Shown: positions 26,069 through 36,179, counted from the first letter of the stretch. The stretch: 64,000 nucleotides of DNA from Mogibacterium sp. (GCA_017403955.1 JAFRDH010000019.1:124001-188000), one strand, 5' to 3'. Made by a program: numbers and translations. The notes: a model not told the origin generated them from the sequence alone.

Positions 26069-29000
26069 TTATTTGACTCTTATCTTGACAGTAACAGTCT
26101 TAGTCGCGGCTTTGTAGTTGCTGTCGCCTGAAGCAGTGACTTTGACTTTGATCTTATAGGAGCCTTTTTTGGTCCCTTTCTTGACTGTGATCTTGCCGGT
26201 CTTGGCATTCACTGAGAGTTTCTTGCTTCCGCCGGCTTTCTTGTAGGTGACTTTTCCGACTGCATTTGCGACAGTGAGTGCCTTTACTGTCTGCTTTGCC
26301 TTTTTGACCTTCTTAGCTTTGACCTTCTTAGAGGCTGCTTTGACAGTCATCCTCTGAGGATCTTTCCTGACCAGGTTCTTCCATGCGAGCAGGAGTTCCT
26401 TGTTTGCTTCGCGAAGTGCTTCGGCATCCGCAGAAGTGTCATCGACCGCAGCATTCGCTTTGTCAAGTGCTGCCTTGAACGATTCGTAGCTGAGTGCCTT
26501 GTAAACCGATGCAACGACCTCATTGTTTGCGTCGATTATATTCCTGACAAGTGTATTCAATGCAGAATCACGGTCTTTTTCCGCTTCCTGAGCCGTCTTA
26601 TCTACAGGCTTGAGATTTCTCAGTGCCCTGACTACATTGCTCTTTGCCTCGCTGAGCTGATCTGTTGTGGAAGCCGGATCATCGATCAGCGCGTTGGCGG
26701 CATCGATAGCATCCATCAGATCCTTGTAACTCTCGGAAGTGTACTCTCCTGAAGCCGCTATTGAGTTAGCGTTTATGATGCTCTCTTCGAGCTCCTGAGC
26801 GGCCTTATCACGTGCCGAACTGTCTTCGACAACTACCAGATGATATTTTGCACCTTCATTGAAGGCCAGGTGATCCGGATTGGTCGATGTGAGAATCACA
26901 ACGTGACCTTCCCCGGTTCCGGTGTTATTCTCAAACGGCTCGACACCCATTGTCTTGAGCGATGACGGAAGAGCAACCGTAGTCAGCAGGCCTTCTTTGA
27001 ATGCGTACTTACCGATCGATTCTATGCCCTCTTCCAGATTCAGATCCAGAAGTGTCTGTTCCTTGTATGTTCCCTCAAAAGCAGATTCACCGATCTCTTT
27101 TACATTGCCCGGGACCGTAAGTGTTTCCAGATGATGCAGGTGGAATGCTTTTCTTCCGATTTTCGTTACTGATGCCGGGATCGTAAGCTCAGTCAGTCTC
27201 GCGCCGGCAAAAGCCATTTCACAGATCTCGGTTACTGTCGAAGGAATTTCGACATGACTCATGCGGATATTCATTGAGAAAGCGCCTTGCGGGATCACTG
27301 TGACGTTCTCAGAAAGCCTCAGTTCTGTAATGGAGTTCATAGCAAAAGCCCCTTCTCCGAGAACGTTTACAGTATCAGGCAGATATACGCTTCCGAGATG
27401 GTTGCCGTGGAATGCACTCTTTCCGATCTCGGAAAGACTCTTGAGGCTTCTGAAGTCGATAGCTGTCAGCATATTATATTCGAATGCCCGCTCTCCGATC
27501 TTTTCCAGCCCTTCCGGCAGGACCACAGATCTGAGTCCATCCGAATTCGCTTCATATTTGCCAATATCCGCGTCTTCTTCCGCAACAGCGAATGCCCTGT
27601 CTCCGATCATGGTAATAGGAGTTCCATCCGGTGCGCAGTCAGGCAGTATGAGATTTTTCATTGTCTCAAACTTTGCCCTTCCGCTCTCGCTCCATCCGGT
27701 CAATGCAGTTCCATCTTCACTGAAGGTGAAGTCTTCTTCTTCCCATCCGCTTCCGGCAAGTTTGTCGTAGACTACCTCGAAAGAATATGCTGAATTATTA
27801 TCAAGGGCTGCATATCTTGCTGCCTCTTCCTCATTAGATGTCAGGAGTCTGACTTTGGCTTCGGTGTCTGTGAAGGCCCCCGCCTTGATTTTGTCAAAAG
27901 AATACTCTGAAGGAATCTCTGCTTTCGCAAGAGCATGCCCTCTGAAAGCGTTTGCAGCGATAGTACCGTCAAAACCTTTGCCGAATTCGAGGCGGGTCAG
28001 TGTGTTCTGCAGTGTTTCATTGATGACTGCAAAACTGCTTGAGCCAACCGACAGGACTGAACCAGGCAGGTAAAGATCAGAGATCTGGCTATTGCTGAAA
28101 GCACTGTTTCCGATAGTCTCCAGTCCTTCGTGCAATGTGAGTTCCCGGATCTTGCTGCCCTGGAACGCGGTATTGCCGATCGATTTGATGCTTTCAGGTA
28201 TCTCAAGGCTCTCGATCGTTGCCATCTGATCGAACGGTATCTTATTGTTCGTCTTCACAAACGCACCTGCAGGGATCGCTGTAAGCGATTTTGACAGAAT
28301 GACCCTGTTTACATAAATCGTTCCGCTGAACGCACCGTTTCCGAGTGTCGTCACACTGTCCGGAAGAATGACCGACGTAAGCGGAGCATTCTGGAATGCA
28401 GTATTACCGATCGTCTTTAATGACTCCGGAAATTCGATTTCCGTAAGGCCGATCGTTTCTCCTGTCGAGGAATCTATGTATGCCGAGAAGGCGTTGTTCC
28501 CGATCGATTCAAGTCTTTCCGGAAGTCTCACAGAAACCGGAACATATGGGGTGCCGTCCACTGCGATCCCGAATGTGCCGATCTGGTCTTCTCCGGCCGA
28601 GCCCATTACCCCATCACCGATCGCTTTAACAGCCTGTCCTTCCGGTCCATTGTCCGGGAGAACGAGATCCTGATTGATCCGGATCTTGCTCTTTCCTGCA
28701 TCCGAAAGTCCTGTTATTGTCGTTCCCTCTTCATCAAATGTGAAATCGGAAACTCCCCACGGAGCTTCATCTGACGGGATCTCGCCGATCACCAGTTTCT
28801 GGACATAAGAGCCACCGTTTTCCGTATTATATATGAGATCAGTATCGCTATCTGTCTTCTTGTACATATAGACGATACCGCCCTTCTGCAGCGCAGAGGT
28901 CCCTCCGGTAACCGGCTCAACACCGGTGTTCTGGAAGAATACTGTCGAAAGTGTCGTCGCCGGTCTCAGCGCGCCCATGACTCCGACATTATCCGGGAGC

Positions 29001-31588
29001 TGTACGGAAACGACTTTGTTGATCGCAAATGCCATATTCTCTACATTCAGACTGAAATCGACCGTATCCGTGAAGTCGAGCGTCGATATCTGGTTGGATC
29101 CGAATGCCTGCGACTTGATCAGCGTGATCGTCGAAGGGAAGCTAACGCTTCTCAGCTGGTTGTAAGCAAAAGCTGATGTGTCGACAAAGATCACACCTTC
29201 CGGGAGCGTCAGGGCTGTCAGCTCATTTCTTATGAACGCCGAATTTCCAATGAAGAAATCGCCGCGTTCCTCCAGATCCGGATCCCAGGATGTCTTGTCG
29301 TTCTGCGTCTTAACGTTTTCCGGGAAAGTGACAGATTTCACTTTATAACCGAGCTCACTTTCGAGGGTCGATCCCTTGAACGCGCTCGCTCCGACGCCCT
29401 GTACCTTGCGGCCGTCCGGGTCTTCTGCAGGGATCACCAGATGCTGATTCTGCTTGAACTTCGCCTTGCCGGTATCTGAGAATCCGGTCACGACCCAAAG
29501 TGTCGGCGTGAGACAGTCATCAGTATTGTTACCAAGGAACAACGATTGGTCTGCAACTGTCCACTCACCATATGTAAAGTCTTCAGGAGTCCACACCTTG
29601 AAGTCTGTCAGGATAAGCTTGTGGAACTCTGATTCCGGGAAATTCTCACGGTCATCATACTGTTCCCTGCTGCTGACATAGACCTTGGTGACCATATCAT
29701 ATGGCTCGCTGCCCGGGATATCCGGTGTACCATGAGTCGAAAGCATCTTTTCAAATGTCAATTCCGGAAGTGCTTCCACAGATTCAGGCAGTTCTACCTC
29801 AGCGATGAGTTTGTTCCTGAATGCTCTATTGCCGATCTTAGTAAGGCTGCCCGGGAGTTTCAGACTGCACACTGCATCATCGAGCATCAGGTAATTCTTC
29901 GTTGAGAACGCGTACTCACCGATCTCGGTCACACCTTCCGGGATATTGATAGAGATAATATTACTGCCCGCGAAAGCTCTCGCACCTATCTTTGTGACAC
30001 CTTCAGGAATTGTTACCGAAGTGAGATCTGCCATCCAGTTCTTAGAGTCACTGCAGGCAAAAGCTGCTGCAGGAATCTCTGTCAGGCTGCGGGACAGAAC
30101 GACCTTCTTCAATGTCTTGTTCGTTGAGAATGCACCGGCGCCCATTGTTTTTACCGTATCAGGAAGCACCACAGTCTCAAGCGAGTTCATCATGAATGCA
30201 CTCTGGCCGATTTCCTCAAGCTTAGGCGGGAAATCCACCTCGGTAAGACCGGCTTCGCGGAATGCGTTCATACCAATTTTTTTGAGTCCGCTCGGCAACG
30301 TGACCGAGGTGATTTTTTCTTCTGCAGTTGCAAAGAGTCCACCCGACTGCGCCGGGGCATCCGCGATCGCGGTGATCAGTTTACCGTCTTCGTTGTAATC
30401 AGGCAGGATCAGGTCTGTATTGGTCTTTCTCTTCTCAAGACCGCTTGCGGACAGACCGGTTATGGTCGTTCCGTCAATCGTGAAGTCTCCTCTGTTCCAT
30501 GATTCCGAATCAGGGTTCTGTGTATCCGGATTTCCGTTATTGATGATCAGCTTCTGGAACCAGGATTTGGTCGAAGCCGTCGTTTTATCGATATGATGGA
30601 TTCTGTCAAGATCCCACAGACCTTCATTGTCTGTGTACATGTAGACGACCCCACTTCCTTCAAAAGCAGCCGCAGTCATGTCCTCCGCAGCTTCTGCCGG
30701 CAATGGCTCCATGCCGGGATTGAGCATGAATGTGTGCTTATTCACAACTGCAGTTGTATCCGGCAGTCTTACGGACTGGATCTTGTTGTTGGCAAATGCC
30801 ATTCCGTGCATTTCCATCATGAACCATGTGCGCTCAGGGAATCCGACTTTGGTGATCTGGTTCTTCGCAAAGCACTGTGTCTCCATCCACCAGATGGTTT
30901 TAGGGAGTGTGACTGTCGTGAGCTTGTTGTTATAGAAAGCGTTGCTCATGAGGGCGATGACACCATCAGGGAGCTTGACGCTTGTGAGTTCGTTGTTCGC
31001 GAATGCGTTTTCTGCAATGACGAAATTCCCTCTCTGGGTGATAAGGTGTGTCAGTTCGTCATCGTAGTTCACATACATCCCGGTCGGAAATTGGACCGAA
31101 GTCAGGCCTTTGGCATAGAATGCGTCTTTGGCTACTCCTACGACTTCTTCACCGGTATCTGTCGTGGAAGGCAGGACCAGGTCTTTGTTCTGCTCAAGTT
31201 TAAGAAGGCCGGTTTCTGAGAAACCCGCGATTGCCATTCCGGAAATCGTGAAATCTCTCGAATAATCACAGCCATACAGTCTCTGTGAATACTCAGCATA
31301 AGTAAAGTCTGCAGTAGTCCAGGTGCTGTAATCGAGTTCCTGCGCCGTATCTTCTTCAGCTACAGCTTCTCCATCACCTTCAACGGATCCGGAAGCTTCT
31401 TCGGGCAGCGTCTCAGTGTCAATGGTTTCATCATCGCCGGACTGGATATCACCGGCTGATTGTTCTGTCAATTCGACAGATTGTGAGTCTGTTTCGATAC
31501 TTGCTGATGTATCATCCAGTGCGAATATCTGCACCGGGAAAACCATCATAATTGCAAGCAATATTGATAGAATTCGTTTGCGATCCAT
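26069..31588 (-). CDS. Giant BspA-like leucine-rich-repeat surface protein with FIVAR domains
   Basis: About 1839 residues from the ATG at 31588 (AGAGG nine bases upstream; another ATG three codons earlier has no usable spacing). Signal peptide, an acidic Ser/Glu-rich stretch (about 30-90), then five related modules. Each opens with a 'W..eDFTf...ItGlSesGk.K...n.dLvlPd' segment (near residues 95, 365, 675, 950, 1275) followed by several LRR_5/BspA repeats of the type 'IGnsAF....L..v.LP.sv..ig'. Then two FIVAR helical domains (about 1575-1735) and a Lys-rich beta domain ending VTVKIRVK. No LPxTG anchor or transmembrane tail. Such proteins are secreted adhesins that bind host proteins or other bacteria; the basic tail may hold it on the wall (inference). 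Confidence 0.85.
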   Translation of the reverse strand: MDRKRILSILLAIMMVFPVQIFALDDTSASIETDSQSVELTEQSAGDIQSGDDETIDTETLPEEASGSVEGDGEAVAEEDTAQELDYSTWTTADFTYAEYSQRLYGCDYSRDFTISGMAIAGFSETGLLKLEQNKDLVLPSTTDTGEEVVGVAKDAFYAKGLTSVQFPTGMYVNYDDELTHLITQRGNFVIAENAFANNELTSVKLPDGVIALMSNAFYNNKLTTVTLPKTIWWMETQCFAKNQITKVGFPERTWFMMEMHGMAFANNKIQSVRLPDTTAVVNKHTFMLNPGMEPLPAEAAEDMTAAAFEGSGVVYMYTDNEGLWDLDRIHHIDKTTASTKSWFQKLIINNGNPDTQNPDSESWNRGDFTIDGTTITGLSASGLEKRKTNTDLILPDYNEDGKLITAIADAPAQSGGLFATAEEKITSVTLPSGLKKIGMNAFREAGLTEVDFPPKLEEIGQSAFMMNSLETVVLPDTVKTMGAGAFSTNKTLKKVVLSRSLTEIPAAAFACSDSKNWMADLTSVTIPEGVTKIGARAFAGSNIISINIPEGVTEIGEYAFSTKNYLMLDDAVCSLKLPGSLTKIGNRAFRNKLIAEVELPESVEALPELTFEKMLSTHGTPDIPGSEPYDMVTKVYVSSREQYDDRENFPESEFHKLILTDFKVWTPEDFTYGEWTVADQSLFLGNNTDDCLTPTLWVVTGFSDTGKAKFKQNQHLVIPAEDPDGRKVQGVGASAFKGSTLESELGYKVKSVTFPENVKTQNDKTSWDPDLEERGDFFIGNSAFIRNELTALTLPEGVIFVDTSAFAYNQLRSVSFPSTITLIKSQAFGSNQISTLDFTDTVDFSLNVENMAFAINKVVSVQLPDNVGVMGALRPATTLSTVFFQNTGVEPVTGGTSALQKGGIVYMYKKTDSDTDLIYNTENGGSYVQKLVIGEIPSDEAPWGVSDFTFDEEGTTITGLSDAGKSKIRINQDLVLPDNGPEGQAVKAIGDGVMGSAGEDQIGTFGIAVDGTPYVPVSVRLPERLESIGNNAFSAYIDSSTGETIGLTEIEFPESLKTIGNTAFQNAPLTSVILPDSVTTLGNGAFSGTIYVNRVILSKSLTAIPAGAFVKTNNKIPFDQMATIESLEIPESIKSIGNTAFQGSKIRELTLHEGLETIGNSAFSNSQISDLYLPGSVLSVGSSSFAVINETLQNTLTRLEFGKGFDGTIAANAFRGHALAKAEIPSEYSFDKIKAGAFTDTEAKVRLLTSNEEEAARYAALDNNSAYSFEVVYDKLAGSGWEEEDFTFSEDGTALTGWSESGRAKFETMKNLILPDCAPDGTPITMIGDRAFAVAEEDADIGKYEANSDGLRSVVLPEGLEKIGERAFEYNMLTAIDFRSLKSLSEIGKSAFHGNHLGSVYLPDTVNVLGEGAFAMNSITELRLSENVTVIPQGAFSMNIRMSHVEIPSTVTEICEMAFAGARLTELTIPASVTKIGRKAFHLHHLETLTVPGNVKEIGESAFEGTYKEQTLLDLNLEEGIESIGKYAFKEGLLTTVALPSSLKTMGVEPFENNTGTGEGHVVILTSTNPDHLAFNEGAKYHLVVVEDSSARDKAAQELEESIINANSIAASGEYTSESYKDLMDAIDAANALIDDPASTTDQLSEAKSNVVRALRNLKPVDKTAQEAEKDRDSALNTLVRNIIDANNEVVASVYKALSYESFKAALDKANAAVDDTSADAEALREANKELLLAWKNLVRKDPQRMTVKAASKKVKAKKVKKAKQTVKALTVANAVGKVTYKKAGGSKKLSVNAKTGKITVKKGTKKGSYKIKVKVTASGDSNYKAATKTVTVKIRVK

Positions 31589-31627
31589 AGTCCACATCCT
31601 CTCTCTATTGGGGCATTATTTCAACCA

Positions 31628-31789
31628 GGAGCAAAGCTCCAACAAGCTCGCTTGATTGGAGCGAGCGACGCCGTCAACAGACGCCGGGAGCTTCAGCTCC
31701 TGAGAGCATCAGTGGGGGATTGTGACCCTCCACTGATGGTCGAAAGTGGAACCCACCGCCTTAGAGGCGGGGGATATCCGGCGTCTGTT
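31628..31789 (+). mobile_element. IS200/IS605-end-like or solitary omega-RNA-like structured element
   Basis: A 160-base run of hairpins with no ORF of its own: GGAGC/GCTCC (31628-31640), GCTCGC/GCGAGC (31646-31666), GGAGC/GCTCC (31687-31700), ATCAGTGG/CCACTGAT with extra GGG/CCC pairs (31708-31737), and CCGCC/GGCGG (31756-31770) within a GTGGAACCCACCGCCTTAGA context. A perfect 12-bp inverted repeat AACAGACGCCGG (31676-31687)/CCGGCGTCTGTT (31778-31789) closes the last three stems. The final hairpin plus 'GTGGAACCCACCGCC' strongly recalls the right end and guide-RNA scaffold of IS605-family elements in clostridia. No tnpA or tnpB is nearby, so it would be a non-autonomous remnant. Identification rests on motif memory and layout only. 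Confidence 0.5.
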
Positions 31790-31977
31790 ATACACAAAGT
31801 CTAACATCAGCGGAAAAGCTGTGCTATTGATGATATCTATGAACAATGTGGTAAAACAGTGTGCTCATCTATAGATTGGTTCATTATGCAGAAACTGCAA
31901 TCCTAATAAGAAATGCGGCGATCCCCGCGGGGATCGCCACTCTATAAACAAACTTTCTGAAATTCAGTTCCAAACGT
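31790..31977. terminator. Rest of the surface-gene intergenic region, with a perfect 22-base palindrome
   Basis: The remainder of the 389-base gap between the two BspA-like genes. At 31917-31938 a perfect palindrome with arms GGCGATCCCC/GGGGATCGCC lies 39 bases after the stop of the 771-residue gene and probably ends its transcript (followed on the minus strand by the T-containing GCATTTCTTATT). The segment 31800-31910 shows no recognisable feature. Confidence 0.5.
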
Positions 31978-34293
31978 CTACTTGACCTTGATCGTTACGG
32001 TTACAGTCTTTGTGCCCGGCTTGAAGTTGCCATCTCCTGCAGCTGTTACCGTGACTTTGACCTTATAGGTTCCCTTCTTGGTTCCCTTCTTGACCGTGAT
32101 CTTACCGGTCTTGGCATTTACAGTCAGTTTTGCACTTCCGCCTGCCTTCTTGTATGTTACTGCGCCTTTAGCACCCGTAACTGTAATAGCAGCAACGTTC
32201 TGTTTCGCCTTCTTGACTTTCTTGACCTTTACCGTCTTCGTCTTGACTGCGACCTTCATACTATTCGCTGATTTCTCAACAAGAGCAGCCTTTGCAGTTG
32301 AAAGCGCCAGATCTGCTGCTTCAAGGTCTGCAGTAGTAGCATCTTTATTTCCGATAACGGCCTTTGCAGCATTGAGTGCCTCTGCAAATGGTTTGTAAGT
32401 ACCTTCTGTATACTTCGCTGCAGTGTATCCGCCTGTAGCAGCCTCTACAAAATTTGTAGCAAGTGAGCTTACTGCATCAGCATATTTTGCAGCTTCAGAT
32501 TTTGCTTCTGCTGCTTCGATCTTTGCTTCTGCTGCCTCGAGTTTCTCTTTTGTACCTGCAGGCAGCTTAGCTTTCTCTCCCTCTGAAAGAGCATCATAGT
32601 CGTTTATGAGTTTTTCGACAGTCTCTTTGTCAGCAGGTGTGAGCTCTTCCGGAAGATTGTTCAGACCTTCTTCGATTGCTGCCGGCGATGTTCCCCAGTG
32701 AGCGTAAAGAGTCGTGTCAGCATCATAGACTTTATCAGCAGTGATCATATCACCACCTTCTTCTGCGGTGAACCATCCCGTAAAACCGAAACCATCCCTG
32801 GTCGCCTCAGGCAGCTTTTCAAGCTTATTCTTGAAAGTCTCAGCACTGGCAAATTCAGCACTTCCGCCTTCTCCTGCGTCAAATGTGATGGTATGGGAAA
32901 TCTTGATTACATCATGATAATTGGATGTAACAGTAACTCCCGGGAGGATCTTTCCGTCAATTGTTATTTCTACCTTTGGCTGTCCCTTTGATTTCAGGAA
33001 TGCATTCGCGTGCAGCTTAGCAGTTGTCGGAGGCATCTGGACTTTCTCGATCACACTCATTCCAAATGTGCCTGCATCGACCTGTACTTCCAAATCCGTT
33101 TTGTCAGGGAATGTCAGCGTTGCCAATGCCGTGTTCTTTGCAAAGGACTGGTTGCCGATATACGAGATGCTAGCCGGGAATGTTACTTCTGTTAAACTAT
33201 TCCCGTTGAATGCAGAATTACCAATATATACTACGCCATCAGCCAACTCAATTTTCTCGATCGCATTACCGAGGAATGCGGAAGCACCAATGAAGAAATC
33301 TCCTCTGGTATCGTTCTTGATTTCCCAGTTCTGCTTCTCCAGAGGTACTCTTTCGACCTCAGGGAATACGACCTCTGTCAATTTAGGGAGATTTTCAGGC
33401 TGGAATGCTGTTCTGTACTGGAATGCATTGCTCAGAACTCCCTGGACTTTTTTGCCCTCAGGATCTGCTGCAGGAATAACCAGTTTTGTGTTGCCCGCTG
33501 CAAGTTTGAGCTTTCCTGTTTCGCTCATTCCGGAAACGACCCACAATTCCGGTTGAATTAAATCAGACGTATCACTTACAGGATACAGTCCATCGTTTGC
33601 ACTCCATGTCCAGTTGCCATATGTGAAATCTGTTGCTTCCCATGTGGATGCATCGAGCCACTGAGCATAAATAGTGGTATCAGCTGTGAACACAGTGTCT
33701 GCGGTGATCTTTTCTCCGTTTTCTGCAGCTGTGAACCAGCCGCGGAATGCGAATCCTTCTTTGGTTGCCTTTGGTAATTCTGCCAGCTTGCCATCTACTG
33801 TCTGAGCTGAAGCAGGTTCCACGGCTCCGCCGTTTGCATCAAAAGTAACAACAAATTCAGTGACAGGTGTTTCTGTTTTAACGGTCAGTTCATAAACTGT
33901 GTCAGGAGAAAATGCTTCTCCGTTAACGGTTTTGAACACTCCATCGCTGCCTTCTAATGCAAATGTGAATTTGAGTCCTGAAGTGACCTCATAGTCATCT
34001 GTAGTGATATCAAATTCGGATTCCGGATCAGTCGGTCCATACGCCAGATTCAGCGTGTGCTGCGCGATTCCGTCAGCATCCGTCTTTGTATCAAAATCGA
34101 CATCGTTGCCCTCGTCATCGAAATAGAGCTGTACGCCTTCAACAGCAGCACCATTCTGATCGACGACTTTGACTTTGATCGTAGAATTGTCTGCTGCTGC
34201 ATAAGCGCCTGCGGCACCGAGCCATCCGAATCCGGTGATCACCATTGCGAATGACAATGTGAGAGCAAGCAGCTTGCTAATCCATTTAGTCAT
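31978..34293 (-). CDS. BspA-like surface protein with InlB B-repeats and FIVAR domain
   Basis: 771 residues; start supported by GTAGGAGG. Order: signal peptide; a prealbumin-like beta domain (about 35-145, VKVVDQNGAAVEGVQLYFDD); Listeria/Flg_new-type B-repeat (VTFDANGGAVEPA..YAQW, about 148-212); one BspA module very close to module 3 of the giant neighbour (DFTYGNWTW..VIPAADPEGKKVQGV) with LRR_5 repeats; a second B-repeat (ITFDAGEGGSAEFA..YAHW); coiled-coil-like Ala/Glu/Lys region; FIVAR-like helices; and the same Lys-rich C-terminal domain, ending TVTIKVK. Secreted surface protein, likely an adhesin. Shares ancestry with the 26069-31588 gene by duplication and exchange. Confidence 0.83.
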   Translation of the reverse strand: MTKWISKLLALTLSFAMVITGFGWLGAAGAYAAADNSTIKVKVVDQNGAAVEGVQLYFDDEGNDVDFDTKTDADGIAQHTLNLAYGPTDPESEFDITTDDYEVTSGLKFTFALEGSDGVFKTVNGEAFSPDTVYELTVKTETPVTEFVVTFDANGGAVEPASAQTVDGKLAELPKATKEGFAFRGWFTAAENGEKITADTVFTADTTIYAQWLDASTWEATDFTYGNWTWSANDGLYPVSDTSDLIQPELWVVSGMSETGKLKLAAGNTKLVIPAADPEGKKVQGVLSNAFQYRTAFQPENLPKLTEVVFPEVERVPLEKQNWEIKNDTRGDFFIGASAFLGNAIEKIELADGVVYIGNSAFNGNSLTEVTFPASISYIGNQSFAKNTALATLTFPDKTDLEVQVDAGTFGMSVIEKVQMPPTTAKLHANAFLKSKGQPKVEITIDGKILPGVTVTSNYHDVIKISHTITFDAGEGGSAEFASAETFKNKLEKLPEATRDGFGFTGWFTAEEGGDMITADKVYDADTTLYAHWGTSPAAIEEGLNNLPEELTPADKETVEKLINDYDALSEGEKAKLPAGTKEKLEAAEAKIEAAEAKSEAAKYADAVSSLATNFVEAATGGYTAAKYTEGTYKPFAEALNAAKAVIGNKDATTADLEAADLALSTAKAALVEKSANSMKVAVKTKTVKVKKVKKAKQNVAAITVTGAKGAVTYKKAGGSAKLTVNAKTGKITVKKGTKKGTYKVKVTVTAAGDGNFKPGTKTVTVTIKVK

Positions 34294-34365
34294 ACAATAA
34301 CCTCCTACTTAATACACTTAGAAATGAAAGATATATATCATCAAGCTTATGCTTTATGAACGTGT

Positions 34366-36063
34366 TTACTTGACCTTGACAGCTTTGGCTGCTGACCACC
34401 TCGATGCCAGCGTCTTGCCGCCATAGATCCTGTAAGTGCGGATCCTTACGTAATACTTCTTCTTTGATTTGAGCTTCTTGATCGTATACTTCGTCTTGCC
34501 CGCGCCTTTGACGGTGATCGTTTTGCAGCCCTTCTTGAAGTTCTTACTTGTACTGTACTGGATCTTATATCCGGTCGTTCCTTTTGTCTGTTTCTTCCAG
34601 GTGACCGTCAGTTTTTTCTTGCCCTTGGTGAGCTTTGTGATCTTAGTACCTGCCGGCGCGGAAACCCGGACGTTGTTATCGGACTGAGGTTTCACCTCCG
34701 GTTTTTTCTTAGGCACTCCATCTCCGTAAACCATAACGACAGGTTCCGGTACAGTCGATGTCATATGGAATGTGACATGATCGTAATCTTGTGTAAAACT
34801 GATCGGCTCCGCATTGCCGTCTCTGAGGAGATACACACCTGCAAGATTCCTGAACTGCGGCAGCTTTGCCGTTACGGTCAGGTCGACATCAGTGATTTTG
34901 CACAATTCCCATCTGTGAGGATTGACATACGTCAGATCGATGGCATCATAGTCACGATCCGCAAGTTCTGCAGGCATCTGCACCGCGATGTTCCTCACGA
35001 GAAGAAGCAACGTCTTGAAGTTCATTCCTGTCACTGTAACGAGAGGTTGATCGATGCCTTTGTCATCTGTATATTTGCGGAGACTGTTGATCTTGCCGGA
35101 TTTTGTCTGCTCTGCTGCCTGTTTCGTCAGCAGTTTGAACTCATTCAGTCCCTGGCAGCAGGTATGATCATAAGTGTATCTCCCGTAGACACTTGTTGAT
35201 CCAGTGGTCTCATCAGTATACTTATGCTCTGATTTGTCTTTGACTGCGACAGCCAAAGTTTCAATTCCGTATGCCGGATCGTCAATGTGGACCGTATAGT
35301 CTGTGTCTTCCGTCAGCTCCGCTTCCAGTTGTCCGTTGCTGCTGACCGCATTGACCGGATCCTCACTTTCACTTGTGAGTATAAACTTTACACCGTCAGC
35401 AGGCTCTCCGTTGAACGTAACCGGAAGTCTCATGGTATATTTGAGCGGATCATGAAAACCGGAGCTGCTGTAGTGAACTGTGATCTCGTTCAGCATTCTG
35501 AGATAGCTCTTGCTGTTGTCTCCATCATAATCCGTCTTATAATCGTACGCTCCATCTGCGCTGACGCCCTGATCTCCGGCTTTGAGTGCCCAGACATAGT
35601 ATTTGTGTGCCGTGCCCGGTATCATGTAGTTGAAGATAATGTAGTGTTCATCGGCAGAAGTTATGGTATATGCGTGGCCATGCCTCAGCTTAAGTCCGCT
35701 TATCTTGCCTTCCTCTGCAATCACAGTCTCTTCTACTCGTTGTGTCGTGCAGTTATAGATTCTGAACGGGACCGGTTCATCGAGCGGATATGGTTCATCG
35801 TAATCTGTCTCGAGCATTACATCTATATCAGGAATGCTCGCCAGGTCACTTTCAAATACATTCTTGAACTGATGTACAGGTACTCCGTATTTATTCAGAT
35901 TCAGATCTCTGTTGAGTTCCTCATCGGCTTCAAATCCTTCAGGCAGGCCGGTATCTTCAGGCGCTGCATAAACCATGAAGCCGGACACAATAAAAAGAGC
36001 CGCCATAAGAAAAGCGACTATTAACACTCCGATTTTGTTAACTACAGACTTCATTTTAAACAT
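34366..36063 (-). CDS. Secreted protein with C-terminal fibronectin type III domain
   Basis: 565 residues. N-terminal membrane-spanning signal sequence (VLIVAFLMAALFIVSGFMVYA). The middle (about 60-440) looks like beta-sandwich domains, with PADGVKFILTSESEDP recalling Cna-B-like folds and a CC pair (YDHTCCQG), but I do not recognise a named family. Residues about 465-565 form a fibronectin type III domain (KKLTVTWKKQTKGTTGYKIQ, then YYVRIRTYRIYGG) ending AAKAVKVK. Third secreted protein in a row; 73 bases separate it from the BspA-like gene downstream. Role unknown, probably cell surface. Confidence 0.7.
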   Translation of the reverse strand: MFKMKSVVNKIGVLIVAFLMAALFIVSGFMVYAAPEDTGLPEGFEADEELNRDLNLNKYGVPVHQFKNVFESDLASIPDIDVMLETDYDEPYPLDEPVPFRIYNCTTQRVEETVIAEEGKISGLKLRHGHAYTITSADEHYIIFNYMIPGTAHKYYVWALKAGDQGVSADGAYDYKTDYDGDNSKSYLRMLNEITVHYSSSGFHDPLKYTMRLPVTFNGEPADGVKFILTSESEDPVNAVSSNGQLEAELTEDTDYTVHIDDPAYGIETLAVAVKDKSEHKYTDETTGSTSVYGRYTYDHTCCQGLNEFKLLTKQAAEQTKSGKINSLRKYTDDKGIDQPLVTVTGMNFKTLLLLVRNIAVQMPAELADRDYDAIDLTYVNPHRWELCKITDVDLTVTAKLPQFRNLAGVYLLRDGNAEPISFTQDYDHVTFHMTSTVPEPVVMVYGDGVPKKKPEVKPQSDNNVRVSAPAGTKITKLTKGKKKLTVTWKKQTKGTTGYKIQYSTSKNFKKGCKTITVKGAGKTKYTIKKLKSKKKYYVRIRTYRIYGGKTLASRWSAAKAVKVK

Positions 36064-36122
36064 AAATCCCGTAACGCTAGTTCTCCAATAACCATCATGC
36101 CCCTATCTAATTGTAGCAAATA

Positions 36123-36150
36123 AGCCTATTGCGGATGATTGCAATAGGCT
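36123..36150 (-). terminator. Terminator hairpin after the ynjBCD-like operon
   Basis: Perfect 10-bp stem AGCCTATTGC/GCAATAGGCT with an eight-base loop, followed on the minus strand by TTATTTG. It lies 30 bases after the ABC ATPase stop and before the fibronectin-domain gene. Confidence 0.65.
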
Positions 36151-36179
36151 ATGATGAGATTCACTGATATTGATTTTAA

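Noticed and set aside
30593-31219. 208-codon plus-strand frame opposite the BspA gene
   Set aside because: Antisense shadow of the repeat-coding strand; no ribosome site and composition follows the opposite gene.
26069-34293. CRISPR or tandem DNA repeat array in the BspA genes
   Set aside because: The periodicity comes from degenerate leucine-rich protein repeats inside open frames, with no identical repeats and spacers.
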